NCBI RefSeq assembly: GCF_031755915.1
Contig: NC_083379.1
Coordinates: 27,900,001-27,964,000, forward strand
Source of the DNA: Ziziphus jujuba
Taxonomy: Eukaryota; Streptophyta; Magnoliopsida; Rosales; Rhamnaceae
Length of the DNA: 64,000 nt
Direction: 5' to 3'
The notes beneath the pieces were generated by a model. It made no database searches, was not told the origin of the DNA, and saw only the letters and a program-made list of their open reading frames with translations. Positions 45,066 through 57,859 of this stretch are shown here, in pieces (position 1 is the first letter of the stretch; the number at the start of each line of letters is the position of its first letter). The translations under genes were made by a program, and so were the position numbers.

Positions 45066-46130
45066 TTGATTCAGGAAAGTCAACTTTGTGTGCCTTGTTA
45101 TAGCATTAGGGAATTATTAGTTAGGGAATATCGTAGTGGGGGCTTAATGGTACACTTTGGTATAGCAAAAACTTTGTCCATATTGCAAAAACATTTCTAT
45201 TGGCCAAACATGAGGAGAGATGTAGAGAGGGTGTGTGAAAAGTGCATAAATTATAGGAAGTCAAAATCAAAGTTAAAGTCACACGGCTTGTACATGCCCT
45301 TACCTATTCCTTCTCACTCATGGGTTGATTTGTCAATGGATTTTGTGCTTGGATTACATAGGTCTAGAACGGATAAGCATTCTATTTTTGTGGTTGTTGA
45401 AAGATTTTCTAAGATAGCATATTTCATTGCATGCAGTAAAATTGATGATGCATCTTATGTAGCTAATTTGTTCTTTAAGGAAGTGGTAAGACTTCATGGT
45501 ATGCCTAAGACTATTGTTTCTGATAGGGATGCTAAGTTCTTAAGTTATTTTTGGAAAAATTTATGGGCTAATTTAGGCATTAAACTTTTATTTTCAACTA
45601 CTTGTCATCCATAAACTGATGATCAAACTGAAGTATTGAATAAAACTTTATCTATATTGTTAAGGGCATTAATTAATAGAAATTTGAGAACTTGGGAGGA
45701 ATTTTTACTGCATGTTGAATTTGCTTATAATAGAACCATACATTCTGCTACTAAATATTCACCATTTGAAATTGTTTGTGGTTTTACACCTTTAACTCCA
45801 TTATATTTAACACCTTTACCTTTAAGTGAACATGCAAATCTAGATGGTAAACAGAAAGCTAAGCTTGTTAAGCAGATTCATGAGAAGACTATAACAAACA
45901 TAGAAAGGAGGACTGAACAATATGCTAAAGTTGCTAATCAGAGCCAAATCAAGGTAGTGTTTGAACTAGGAGATTAGGTTTTGTTGCACTTGAGAAAAGA
46001 GAGGTTTCTTGAACAACGCATGTCAAAGCTTATGTCTCAAGGAGATGGTCCTTTTCAAGTTTTGCAAAGGGTGTAGGAAAATGCCTGCAAGCTTGATTTG
46101 TCAGTGAGTATAACGTAAGTGCTACCTTTA
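45066..46130 (+). pseudogene. G3 integrase and C-terminal region
   Basis: Frame from 45066. The zinc-finger residues H30, H43, C57 and C60 (counting from the Met at 45066) are present. Catalytic residues: D92 (LSMDFVLGL), D153 (VSDRDAKF), E189 (QTEVLNKT), giving DD35E. A TAA at 45612 replaces the conserved Gln of HPQTD. Then LLRALINRNLRTWEEF, VEFAYNRTIHSATKYSPFEI and IERRTEQYAKVAN, and a TAG at 45976 where a Trp is expected. The C-terminal part goes on with decayed FQVL and KLDL motifs to the PPT region. This shows where the G1/G2 IN pieces came from. Confidence 0.9.
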
Positions 46131-46206
46131 ATGTTGCTAATTTATCTTCTTTTTCTGCAGATGATGACTTCAATTTGAGGGCAAATCACTTTCAAGATGA
46201 GAGGAA

Positions 46207-47309
46207 TGAAAAGAACCCACCTATAACTGTACCAATAACTACATGCTTGGGTGTTGATCCTGTGCAACTGAAGATGGGGCCAGTTACTAAAGCACAAGCT
46301 AAGAGGTTTAAGGATAATCTTGTTAGCTTCATACAAGGAGTTATTAAATTTCAAAAAGATGTAATCATACTAGAAAATTCTAAGCCGGTGTTGAGCATCC
46401 AAGTTCTAATGGTAGAAATGCACCCGGAAGCTATTTTGGTGCATTTAAGGATTCCGGGAAGCAAGGGATGGGTTTGTTAGCTTATGAACATGATTAAACT
46501 CACTAAGGAACCATGAAATCAAGCCAAGATAGAAGCAAGGGCATCCAAGTACATCATTTGTGTCCAAGCTTCCACATTAGCCGAATTGAGCATGTTTAGC
46601 ACTGAAAAAAGTTTTCTTGTAATCCAAGAAAGCTTTGATCATGCCAATCAACGGCAACATGTGGGAACCAATTCTAATCCTATTAGGGATCCTATATGCA
46701 TATTGGATTTGATTTGAAGCCTAAACTAGCTGATAATTGGAGGAAGACAGCTTATTTGAAAAGTAAGTCAAATACTTTTCAAATGTGAAATTTAACTTTT
46801 GTTTTAGGAAATAGTCTTTTATTTTATTTATTTATTTATTTATTTGCTGGAAAAAGTAATCTAGGAAGGTTAATATTTAATATTTCTGGTTATAAATTAA
46901 ATGATTCCTCATTAAAAATTACAGAATTAATTAATACAAATTATATTAGTAAAGACACATAAAATTCGGCCACATCATTGCTTTCACATTATTAGCTAGT
47001 TTTACCTATTGATTTAGGGTTTTGATTTTTTGTAACTCTAACCTATCAGATCATTATTCGTACAAAAAATTACTTATGAGAGAGATTTCTCTTCATTTTC
47101 TTAGAACACCTAGAACTCCATTAGAGAACTAGTGTTCTAGTTTAACTTGTCAATAGGACATGCCACAACCTATTATGGCGTCTTCGATATATCAAGGTTT
47201 CTAACCACAAGTTGGTTAGGGGTCAAGGTCACCACTAGAATTTGAACTTATTTTCGATTCGGGCTAATATAATATGGGTTTAGGAACAATTTGAACTAGA
47301 TTGATATCA
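46207..47309 (+). repeat. G3 3' LTR (subtype beta)
   Basis: Begins TGAAAAGAACCCACC after a decayed purine tract and ends TTGATATCA. The tail frame 46175-46480 crosses the boundary (PVTKAQAKRFKDNLVSFIQG). The wording is shared with the solo LTR at 1151 and the fragment at 25776. Confidence 0.83.
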
Positions 47310-48896
47310 CAATGAATATAAGAAACCAAAAAACCAAGATAAGAATATGGGTTTGCTAAAAAAAACAAAAAAAAAAAAGCACCTTGAAAATGGGTGAAGG
47401 CTCTGTAGACATTAAGTTATGCCCTGGAAAAAAAGTAAACAACAAATTAAAAGAAAAAAAAAAGTAGAAATCTTTACCATAAGAGGCATCAAACAATGGA
47501 TAGGTTAGAGTAGGGGGAATAGAGAAGTGGTCTAGGAAGATATCGAGCTAAAAGAGTGTAAGAGTCTTCTTAAAGTTGAAAGAGCCATAAGCTAAAAGAC
47601 TCTTAGAAAAATAGACTCTTTTCATATGGAATTTACTTGGTCATCTACAACTGAGAGAAGAGAGAAAAGATTCCTAATGATTCTTTGAAAGCAATTGCAG
47701 AAAAATTTGAGCACCAAAAACTGCAGTGTTGGATAAGATAAGCCAGATGCCGGAGAGTTAGACGGCGGAAAGGAGCTAGCAAAGGGGTGGTAGTCTGATA
47801 GAGGTAGACAGCGGCAATATGAGACACTCCGATGACCGTTCAAGTTAGGGTTTGAATTGGGGACTCAAACATAGAGAAGTAAGTCTTCTCTTAGTCCCAT
47901 TTTCTCTCTTTTCTTTCTTCCTTATTCTCTTCTTTCTTCTTTTTGACTTTGGAATAGAGTTCTCTCTACGACAGCGAGCTGGGTGCACACCGGAAATGTG
48001 GGGAGAGGGTTGGCGGTTGCTGGGGAGAGGGGAACAAAAGGGTAAAGAGACTAACATATGGCCAAATGTTTTAATTAGTTAATTAGCCAACACTCATAGG
48101 TGGCAATATTCCCACCTATGGTCAAAATAAAATTTAGGTTCAAAAAAAGTCAAAATATAGCTAAAAATAAAAGTTTTATTATGTAAAAAGTACAAAATTT
48201 ATAGCTAATATAATAAATATCAATTTTATTTATTTAGCTGTGATATCTACAGTTACATATAGGTGTTATAGATTTTATTTCTAAGTAAATTTTAACAGTA
48301 AGACTACTATACGAGTGGATTAGATGAAAAAAGTAATTATTGAACCTATTAAAAATGGTAAAATTAATCAATATACGTAAAATGTTAGTATGTCAAGTTA
48401 CATTGGCTTTGTTGGTCAGTTACTCACTAAGGGGAGATTATTGTAAATATAAAATTGTCAGTATATATCAACAAAATAATTAAGTATAAGATAAAATCAG
48501 AAGTATCTTTAACGACTCTATCTATTGCTAGATTATTTTTAATATATCAAACTAGTCAAGCTGATGTGCTGAAAGAAAATGCACTGCTAAGGTGATCCCT
48601 ACTTTTGGAAGCTCTATCAATCATTGTAAAGTTTCTGTAAAAACAATTTTTTTTAAAAGTCAATTTTTTTCAAAAAACAAAAAGTTTAATAAAATATATG
48701 TAATTAATTTATAACCATAAATATCATTCTCTACATTACTATTGAATAATAATTTTAAAATTGATTACTGTCATCTAGCTTTAGAAAATGTCAATTTTTA
48801 TGCCACGTAAGTAACAGTTCACATTCTCCATTGAAAATGCCTTAAATACAAATATATATGTATATATATCTAATTGAAAAAAAAAATGAACATTGC

Positions 48897-48916
48897 ATAT
48901 ATATATATATATATAT
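48897..48916. repeat. (AT)n microsatellite
   Basis: About 10 AT units. Confidence 0.9.
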
Positions 48917-49729
48917 GTTTTTGAAAAGTATATGCACATATAGTATAATTTTATCAGTATTGCTACAAATACCAAAATGTTATAAAAAAATATTTACCAA
49001 ATGACAAGTGTTAATATAATGATTGTTGACATATTCATATATAACCCAAATATAGGTAGTAATTCCCTTAAATAGATAAATATATTTGAAAAAGAAACTA
49101 AGTAAATATTGTCATATGTCAAATCATTGCCAAATTATTTGGTAAACATTTTAGTATCTCTAGCATTATCGATACTTTTATAGTCAAGTTAGATATTTTT
49201 TTAAATCTCTTAGATCATTTATTCAAAAAAAAAAAAACTCATAGATTGTTTAAAAATTTAGTTTTTAAAAATAATCGATGGACTAATATAGATTTAGTAA
49301 CAAACTTAAACAAAATCTTTTTTTTAAAAATAAAAAAAGAACCCTGTAGAGATTTATTAAACTATAAATATATTTTTAAATATCAATAAACAATAGTGGT
49401 GGATAAATGAAGTTATGATATAAGTTTACTTTTATAAAAATATACTAATTGTTATAAATATATATTGTAAAAGATATATTATAAAACACATATACATACA
49501 AATATATGCAGTTCTGCCCTAGACCAGATTAATTTTATAAAATGAGAATTTAAAGTCAAACATTATTTCAAAAGGATTAATTTTGTACCAGAGTGAATAC
49601 TCTATCATACAACAAGCCTACATAGTGAATCTGTCCATTTTGACACAAAATCAGTCTTCTCAAAATAATATTTGACATTAGCTTCTCACCATGGAAAGTG
49701 AGCTTCATCCTATCCATAGCTAAACCAAA

Positions 49730-49752
49730 TATATATATATATATATATATAT
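49730..49752. repeat. (AT)n microsatellite
   Basis: About 11 AT units. Confidence 0.9.
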
Positions 49753-50529
49753 TAGTTTGTGTACATTTATAATAATAACCATAATGAAATGATAAATATG
49801 TTAAATTGTATTCCACTTATAACATTTTAGCTTTTAGTTTTATATGTATATTTTTTAAATAGAATTTCAGTTTGTAATTTTTAGCTAGTGAAACCATTCT
49901 AATTATTTACTCCAATATTTTTATTCATTATAAAATAGGATATATTATCAATAAATGAGGATTTTGTATACATATATATTTTTATTATATGGTTTTTCCA
50001 TGTTGTCACCTCGATAGATTTCTCTTCAAATTGTAGTTTAAAGTTAAAGTTGTGCTCTTCCATTCCTTTAGTTTATATAATGTTATTGTAATTCTAACCA
50101 AAAAAAAAAAAAAACAAAAAAAACAAAAAACAAAAATCAATAGCAAATCCACAATGGTCAACTTTTTTTACCTTTCAATTTTGTTTAACCTATTTATTAT
50201 TTTACTTATAAAAACATTAATTGGAGCTCCTCAATTTCTCTGTCTCGCATTAGATTTTTCAATTATTTTTTTGGATTTTTAAATACTTTTCATTTATCTA
50301 TTTTATTTCATTTATAACATTTCTACAATTATAATAGTTTAATAGAACCAAACGTATTTATTTATAATTATTTACTATTATAATATATTATTTAATTATT
50401 ATTTATATTTAATTGTAATTATAATTTTAAATACAACTAGTTAAAAACTAAAAGTTATTGAATATTATAATTTCTATTTATATTTTTTTCTAATTTTTCT
50501 ACCTTTTAATTTTTTTTACCTATTTATTA

Positions 50530-51069
50530 TTTTAGTAGTTGGAAAATTCAAACACCAATCTTTGGTCACTAATATAGTTTTTCGGTGACCAAATTTAAAT
50601 AGTCATTAAAGGTATTTACCCATATGTATTTTTTTAATTTTTCTTTTATTTAAAATATTAGCAACCATCTAATTGGTTACTGATATGTAGTTTCAATGAC
50701 CAACAATCATTAGTTGCTGTAAGTCAAATACTTATATTATTTTAGACTATCACTAACCAAACCATTGGTTGTTGACAACAAATATCAGTAACGAAATATA
50801 TTTTGGTCAGTGAAAGATCTTCTTCCCGCCAAAAAACAAAGTGGGAATAGATTCCCGCCCTTGTCTTTAGTGACAAAATATTTATTGGTCATAAAAGATG
50901 GTCATGCCTGACCAATTATTTTATCATTAAAAGTGGTTGATCAATGTTTTTCCAACATCAGCTACCAAATATTTAGCAACCAAAATTTGATCATTCATGG
51001 ATTCTTTTGGTAACTAAAAAATTTTGATCACTAAAAACTTAGTTGCTAATTACCATATTTTTTGTAGTG
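50530..51069 (-). mobile_element. One end of a CACTA-type DNA transposon
   Basis: On the minus strand 51069-51051 reads CACTACAAAAAATATGGTA, the typical terminal inverted repeat of plant CACTA (En/Spm) elements. The adjoining about 500 bp are full of short direct and inverted motifs of the TTGGTCACTRA / TTTGGTGACC kind, as in CACTA subterminal regions. No opposite CACTA end and no transposase frame were found to the left. It may be a truncated copy or a non-autonomous element whose other end has decayed. Confidence 0.55.
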
Positions 51070-52106
51070 CTTAAATAGTAAGAGAATTATAGATAGGCTA
51101 GAGTTTAAAGAATCGTATGTAGAGCACTCATAAGAATTGAGACTCATTGTATTTAAGGTTTGGCTAATGAGATAGGAAATTCTTTCCATCTCTGAAATTC
51201 TTAGCTGTGTAGCTTGTTTTATATAGTGCACTAACTCCTCTTCCCCGTGGTCGTAGATATGGTTATAGATCGTACCACTTAAATTTATGGTATTTCTTGT
51301 TTATTTTATTCTTATTTGTTTTCTTTGTTTTTGCTTAGTCCAGCACATTGTACTTAATCCGATAGTTGATAGTTATTCTTCACAGATACTGTTAAGTTGC
51401 ATTCAAACTTGGGTACCACCAAACATGATTCCGCTTCCAACAACAATAAAATAAGTTAAAATCAACGTTGGTTGTGAAAATTTTTATTCAATTATTATAT
51501 TGGCTTTAGTAGTTGTCACACTATCAAAACTAAAAATTAACGATGAAATATAAAAAATACATATATATATATATATATACCATACTTAATTTACATTTTT
51601 TTCTGCATATTAATTATATATAAAATATTTCACGACCAACTATGCTTTTAACTTGTTTTATCATTTAATTGTATACATTAAAAAAATAGCTATCATGACA
51701 ATATATTATATATTATTTTATAGTATAGAAAAATATATAAAATAAAATATAAATATATAAATTATCACTTACTTGGCAAATGTATAAATTAAATACTAAC
51801 TTGGCAAATAGAAATTTGCAGAGTTGCAATGTCCTAAAGATGGGTTCTCAATACTGGAAGAACATTTTGAACTACCTCCCAAGATTTAACTATGTTGAAA
51901 TTAAAATTCTGGCATAAGAATTCTAACCTACCAAACAAAATATTTTCCTATCTTCAATAATGTATATGAATTATTTATAGTCCAAAAAGACGGATGCGTT
52001 ATTAATATATATATTTTTTCTTAAGTCCAAGATCCAAGGTCTAAGGCCTCATAAATCTTTCAAAAGTTTATATCTAGCCAATATCGGAATTGCTTCAAAC
52101 ATATAC
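51070..52106. other. AT-rich interval, nothing recognised
   Basis: Contains a TA repeat (51560-51579) and no supported frame. It ends at the target duplication TATAC of the next LTR. Confidence 0.5.
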
Positions 52107-53176
52107 TGATACGAACCTAGGACGACATGCTCCTAAACCCGTATTGTATTAGCCCGGATCTTAATTAAGTTTAAGTTCTAATGGAATGGACCTCAACCCC
52201 TAACCAACCTGTGGTTAGAAACCTTGGTATAATGTAGATGCCACAATAGGGGATGGAAAACCTATTGATAAGTCAAGCTAAAACAACCAATTCTCTAATG
52301 GTGTTTTAGGTGTTCTTAAAGAACAAAGAGATAATTAATCTCACTAGTATTTTCTCAATCAAATCAAAGTTGTATTCTTATTGAAAAATAAGCGTTTAAA
52401 TAGGCTTTGAAAGAAACAAAATAAACCCTAAAAACCCTAGGAAAAAAGGCCACACACATAAAGAAACCTAGTTGGCCGCAACTATACTTCCTTTCCTAAT
52501 CTAAATTTGATTAATTAATTCCTTTATATTAAATTAGGAATTAATTAATTTATAATAAAATAAAAACCTTCCTAAAGTTATTTGTCCAGAAAATAAATAA
52601 ATAAAAACCCAAAAAGAAATAAAGTCAATCGTAAATTAGGTAACGAGTTGACTTTGACATCTAGGCTGAATTATGTCTTCAACCGTGCTAACTTATGTCT
52701 GCCTGATGTCCGAGCTAACTTATGGCCTATCCGAGCTAACTGATGTCTGTCCGAGCTAACTTGTGTCTGGCCGAGCTAATTGATGTCTGTCCGAGCTAAG
52801 TTATGTCTGGCCGAGCTAACTGATGTCTGTCCGAGCTAAGTTGTGTCTAGCCAAGCTAAGTTACATCCGATGTCCGAAGTTCGAGATCAAATGTCCGAGG
52901 CAAGGCTCTGAAGTCCGAGACAAGGGTGTCCGATATAAAATGTCCGATGTATGGGTATCCGATGTATCAGCCTCCACCATTTGGATACTTAAAACAGGTC
53001 TTTTATCCTCAGGTATGGACAAGCCCTTTTGAGAATGAATTACTTTCTGGATAAAGGCAGCAAGATTGTCCTTAAACCTCTTAGTTTGAGCCCTAGTGAT
53101 CGGTTCAGTCTTCATCCGTATCGGATCAGTACCCCAGCGAGTTGTCGGTGGTGTAAGCTCGGGCGGGTTCGCATCA
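52107..53176 (-). repeat. Solo LTR of family R with tandem repeats
   Basis: On the minus strand it starts TGATGCGAACCCGCCCG (53176) and ends TTCGTATCA (52107). The target duplication TATAC is perfect (52102-52106 and 53177-53181). No PBS or PPT is attached, so it is a true solo LTR. Its tail frame is open for over 60 codons (TTRWGTDPIRMK, ITRAQTKRFKDNLAAFIQK). Between the tail and the promoter half a 20-bp tandem repeat replaces the sequence present in other copies. Confidence 0.93.
52700..52860. repeat. 20-bp tandem repeat in LTR
   Basis: Units of about TGATGTCTGTCCGAGCTAA(C/G); six perfectly phased 20-bp units at 52741-52860 and about two diverged ones before. Alternate units read TCTGT and TCTGG, so there is a 40-bp higher-order period. 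Looser TGTCCGA motifs continue to about 52960. Confidence 0.9.
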
Positions 53177-53181
53177 TATAC

Positions 53182-56100
53182 CAACAATTTAAAAATTATT
53201 TTTGTCCGAAATTGATTTATAAGGAGTGTGAATGAAATTTCTATTTAACAATTGTTGAAAGATACTTTTGTCACTTATAGAAGGAAGAAGAAGTTGATGA
53301 ATAGATTCTTGACAACATGGTTGTTGTTTAATATGGATTTTATAAGATTTTGACGGAATTCTTTTTTCAAGTGAATGATTTTTGCAAAGTTCATACTTTT
53401 ATGGATTCTTATAGAATTTACAAAAATATGAATAACTCTTATGAATTTTTATAAGCTTTCATATTCATAGACTTTTGTAGAGTTTATAAATTGATGGAAG
53501 ACTCCCATAGTTTTTATAGACTTTCATTTTATCAGATTTTGATAGACTTTCATTAGCTTCTAAATTTAACATTCATAATATTGTAACAAAATGTAACGAC
53601 TTGACATGAGAACATGCATGAGATTGAATTTTTAAATAGTTTCACTAAAATTGATCAAGTTTGACTTTTTTTTCGAAATAAATTTAACTTTGACCCTTAT
53701 ACCATAGCTTAAAGCTTGTTTATATGAGTGTCTAGACCGGCGGCATGTATATTTTCAAATTAAATTAAAAAGTTATGGTTCTAAAAACATTTGATCATCA
53801 GCATTATAGCAGTGTCCAATTTAGTTCTGGATTTTTATCTGTTACTGATCCAAAAACCTGTATACCTAGGAGTGTGTACCTTGTGAACTCAACATTTTCA
53901 AAATACCTGAATTGCCCTTAAACCCCAAACTACCCAGATGGTTGGCGACGCTCCTGAATCAGGCATAGAAATCCAGCATCTCAACTTCCTCTTGCTCTCT
54001 CATATTCCAACTAAAATGACCGTTTTTCCACTCATTTGATGCTCGCCACCCATACCAATTAATTAGCTATGAAAAATGACCAACACATGAATTTCCATGC
54101 TAGTAGGTTATCGGATGCACTGGAATCGTAGCCAGAAAGCCTGGGAGCTAAGGATGCTCCAACGACAAGATTCAAAACACTTCTAGGCCATGCAACCACG
54201 CTATCCCTTTAATTTGGACCTCATGAGTCTGAATATATACTTCATTTTGTCTAATTTCAACTCGTTTGAGAGATATGTTTATTAGAAGTATGGACAAATT
54301 TACTCATCCATTTTTCGGCCACCACCAATGATGATTGACCAAGGTAAGTTCATCATTGTATTACTGATCTCTTAGGCTTTCCATTGATATAAAATTTATA
54401 AATTTTAGACATCATTGATAGTTTTTTCATATTTTAAAGTCAATTAGTTTAATGTCGGATAAAATTGGAGTGTGCTTGAACATAATTGGACAAAATTAAA
54501 GTTGGATTAATATAATTAGATATTAATACGACCCATGAAAATGTTCAATTTTATAAAATTGACCTTTGGGTGAAAAGCCCCAATTTTACATATCGGGTAT
54601 TAAGGGTGCGCAATATAATTAAACCCTTTGGTAACCAATTTTGATAATTAGAATGTTGTAAAAGTGATTTTAAGATATTTGATACACACCAATGTCTCTA
54701 GTTTAATTTTTAAAAGCCTGAAAGGTGTTATTGTTATATTTTATGCATCCGGATGAAGACTAAAAGTAATCCTAGAGTTGTATCTCTGTAAATGGATTTA
54801 TGTTACTAAATATTTTTGGAGAATGTTAAATTCAATGTTCGTGTTTCCAAAGTTTTAGGAAATTTTATATAAATTTTGATTATATAGCTGTATATGTTTT
54901 TATTTGTGAATATATATAAAAATTATCATATCATGTATTTTTGACAAGTTTTTAATTGTTTCAAATTTTTATATGCTCATGATGAAGTTGTAGACCTTAG
55001 TATTTCAAAAATTTTGGTAGTTGGGTTAATTTCTACTATATAACTTTACGTCTTAATACTTTTTACATCAAAGAAATATTTATGAGTTCATTATTTTATT
55101 TAGTTTATTTGTATGTGATTTGCATATGATATAACAAATAGTTACTTTGAGGTTTTGGTATAGATATAAGGAAATAAATTATATGTAGTTATGAGATATA
55201 TGTGAGATATGGATTTGTGATACTGTGTGCCAAACAATATCAAGATTATAGATACAAATATGAATTCGGTTATGGATAGTATTACGATTATATATATGAT
55301 TCAACCCCTGCTATTATTAGGTGATGAGGGATTGGTTGAAAGGTCCCAGATTTAGTACGCCTCGGGAATGCTAATGAAAATATTACTTCTACTTTTGTGT
55401 TATTTTTCAAAAATAGAATTTATTTATTCAAGTACAGGATGTTACTATATTTACAAATATATTTTATATAAGATATGAAATTGGCTATATTTTTGGGAAA
55501 AAAAATCATGGGTTTTATGAAAGAAGGAAACTTTCAAAAAGAGTGTAAGTGAGGTTTTGAAAGAATTGTTTCAAAGATAAATAATTATTTCATATTATTA
55601 TTTTACTTCACTTACTGAGTTTGTTTTATAGTTTTGTTTTAAAAGTGTTCCTTTAAACCTCAGTTGACAGGTTATATCTTATCACATCCTGATATCTTTG
55701 CTGTTTATATGATATTTCACTTCTGATGTATTATTTTTTTTCCTTTGACTCTAATGGTAGTTAATATTCTTTTTTTTTTAATTCTAAATTCTAATGTATA
55801 TATTATATTGAATACTTTTGATATTTTGCATTGACTAATTGTACACTTTAGATTGTTTTAGTGGATTAACCTAATATATATAAATGCTATATGTTTTTTT
55901 TTTTTACTAATGATTTATGTAATTTTATTTGTATTATTAGGTTACATTCAATTACGGGGAAGTTTTATTGGATTTTTGATCGGAAGTATAATAGAGCTTC
56001 TCTAAGCCAGAACCACTTCAACTGTCCCAAAAAAAAAAAAATGCGGGACTAGTCCTGCCACAAAATTATAATTCTTATATCAATAAAAATAGTTTCTTAA

Positions 56101-57228
56101 AATAATAAAATATAAAGTTTATAAGTCACTTCCAAAAATAAAATTTATTTACAAAAAATAATAGTGGAAATTCATAATGGTTTTATAATTTTTATTGGTA
56201 TTAAATATATATGCGACATTCTGCTTTTGATATTAAGCAAAAATAAACAATTCATAACAAGAAGAGAAAGGAAAAATATAGCCACTGAGCTCCTTTCCCC
56301 AACACAATCACAAGTTTATTGCAAAAAAGTCAATTATTGTATTGCCCATATATATAAAAGAAAAATGGTGATTAAAAAAACATCCTGTAATTTTTACTAA
56401 AAAAATAAAGAAATATTTATTCCATAAATTTATTTAATATTTCTAATTTGTTAATATATATTACTCTTCATATGAAAAGTGCATTTTTCTGTTTATTTCT
56501 TTTTTCATGCCAACAAATTGAATTCCATTGAAATTAAAAGGTATAAAATACGGATGATAGAAAATAATGTATTTCTATGAAAGAAAAATAATTCTAACAA
56601 GTTAACAATATAGCAAAAAAAAACTAAAATTAACAATATATATTTATTTATTCAGTAATATTTCAAACTTTTTTCTTATCGTGACATATATACATTACTT
56701 TCATTATATTTATCAGTTAGTCCAATAGAGATCCAGTTTAAAAAATTGAAAGAGAATTATGGCACACCCATATAAATATCTTGTGACATCTTATTTTGTG
56801 TTAGGCTTTATTTTTATTGAACTTTCCATGAAGGCATAGATGGAGAGGAAGAGAGATAAAAAATGGTCTACTAGTCCAAAATTTTCAAAAAGTCTTCAAA
56901 AATTTTGGAGTGAATACGACATGAATTTTTTTAGCAAACATTTACTCCTTTCACTAAAAAATTAATTAAAGAAAAATGTTATATATTTTATTACCTATTA
57001 TAACTCTTACCGGCCCATATAGCAGTGGATCCTATGAATCTATTTGGCAAATTAAAGTTTTAAACATAAAAAAATCAAAATAAAACGATTTTGCCTTTGT
57101 GGACGTCGATTTGTATCTTTTTTACATCTAGATCTTCTCCTATGATGAAGCTGATGGAGATTGAAGTTAACAGATATTTACAATGTCTTCCTTTTCAAAA
57201 TATTGTTCATCGCCTCTTCAAAAAAAAA

Positions 57229-57259
<31 letters not shown>

Positions 57260-57859
57260 TATTGTTCTTCACAAATTTATTTTTGTTTTCTTGTTTGCAC
57301 TCTCTCTCTTCCATCGCCTTGCTCTGCCCTCAACCTTCTTTTGTCCTTTCTCTGATATCTATTAATCACCATTGTTTTGTGTCTTACCCAATCAAAACTT
57401 CTTAAAAAAGAAAACAAAATCTAAAGATTGACCAGTATGTTGAAATTTTAAGATGGAAGCATTGATGGGTTATTTAGGAAAAGCTTGCTCCCACATTTAT
57501 CATTTTTCTTTTTTCTTTTGTAACTATAGAATTGTAGATCGATTTGATTGAGGCTTATGCTAATTACACAAGTACTGATAGAATGAAATGATGAAAAATT
57601 AAGGTTTTTATTTCTTTAAATTAAATAAAGAGCTCTATTCTTTTAATCGCATGCTTACCCGAAATCATAATAAAAATTTTGATTTATCTTTTTTAGAGAC
57701 AAGGGATTTGTAGAAGCTCTGTCCTTTGAGATGTGCCGTTCTTGCTGCGTTTTAGTTCTTTCTCTTATCATTCAAATCTTATATGACAGAGAGCCAAGAC
57801 TTTAACTTAATCCATCAGAAAATTAGGTTGTCTTGTTTGACTGTTTGAGTAGGTTTTAG
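53182..57859. other. AT-rich interval, possible decayed chromovirus LTR at about 53590-55700
   Basis: No coding domain seen. TGTAACGACTTGAC at 53590, a TTTGACTTTTT stretch at 53660, GGTGATGAGGGATTGGTTG near 55320 and a TTCACTTACTGAGTTTG phrase near 55610 resemble the layout of long chromovirus LTRs such as that of G6. Borders and PBS are not found. A TA repeat lies at 57230-57249 and a CT-rich patch at 57300-57350. The frame at 56164-56400 (78 codons) has no known relatives that I recognise. Confidence 0.35.

Larger units (their letters stand above)
41456..47309 (+). mobile_element. G3: 5'-truncated gypsy element with full pol
   Basis: Starts within the leader (TTGAGTGAAACACGTGAGGG, as in G1, G2 and G4) just before gag, with no 5' LTR or PBS. 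It keeps gag, protease, RT, RNase H and integrase in Ty3/gypsy order and a 3' LTR of 1.1 kb (46207-47309). Many stops and at least three frame changes. It is homologous to G1/G2 gag-protease but more diverged, and its LTR is subtype beta. It represents the complete pol that the others lack. Confidence 0.9.
47310..50529. other. AT-rich interval; small GC-richer island at 47640-48050
   Basis: Mostly AT-rich DNA with TA repeats near 48897-48916 and 49730-49752 and many A or T runs. The island at 47640-48050 has a pyrimidine-rich tract (47885-47945) and short frames on both strands (60-76 codons) without known domains; on the minus strand it could be an untranslated exon or part of an old LTR. 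No gene supported. Confidence 0.4.

Noticed and set aside
52700..52960. CRISPR-like or satellite array
   Set aside because: The units are contiguous 20-mers without spacers, in a plant LTR; too short for a satellite.
52861..53187. 108-codon minus-strand frame as an independent gene
   Set aside because: It is the LTR-encoded polyprotein tail of a solo LTR extended through repeat sequence and the flank.
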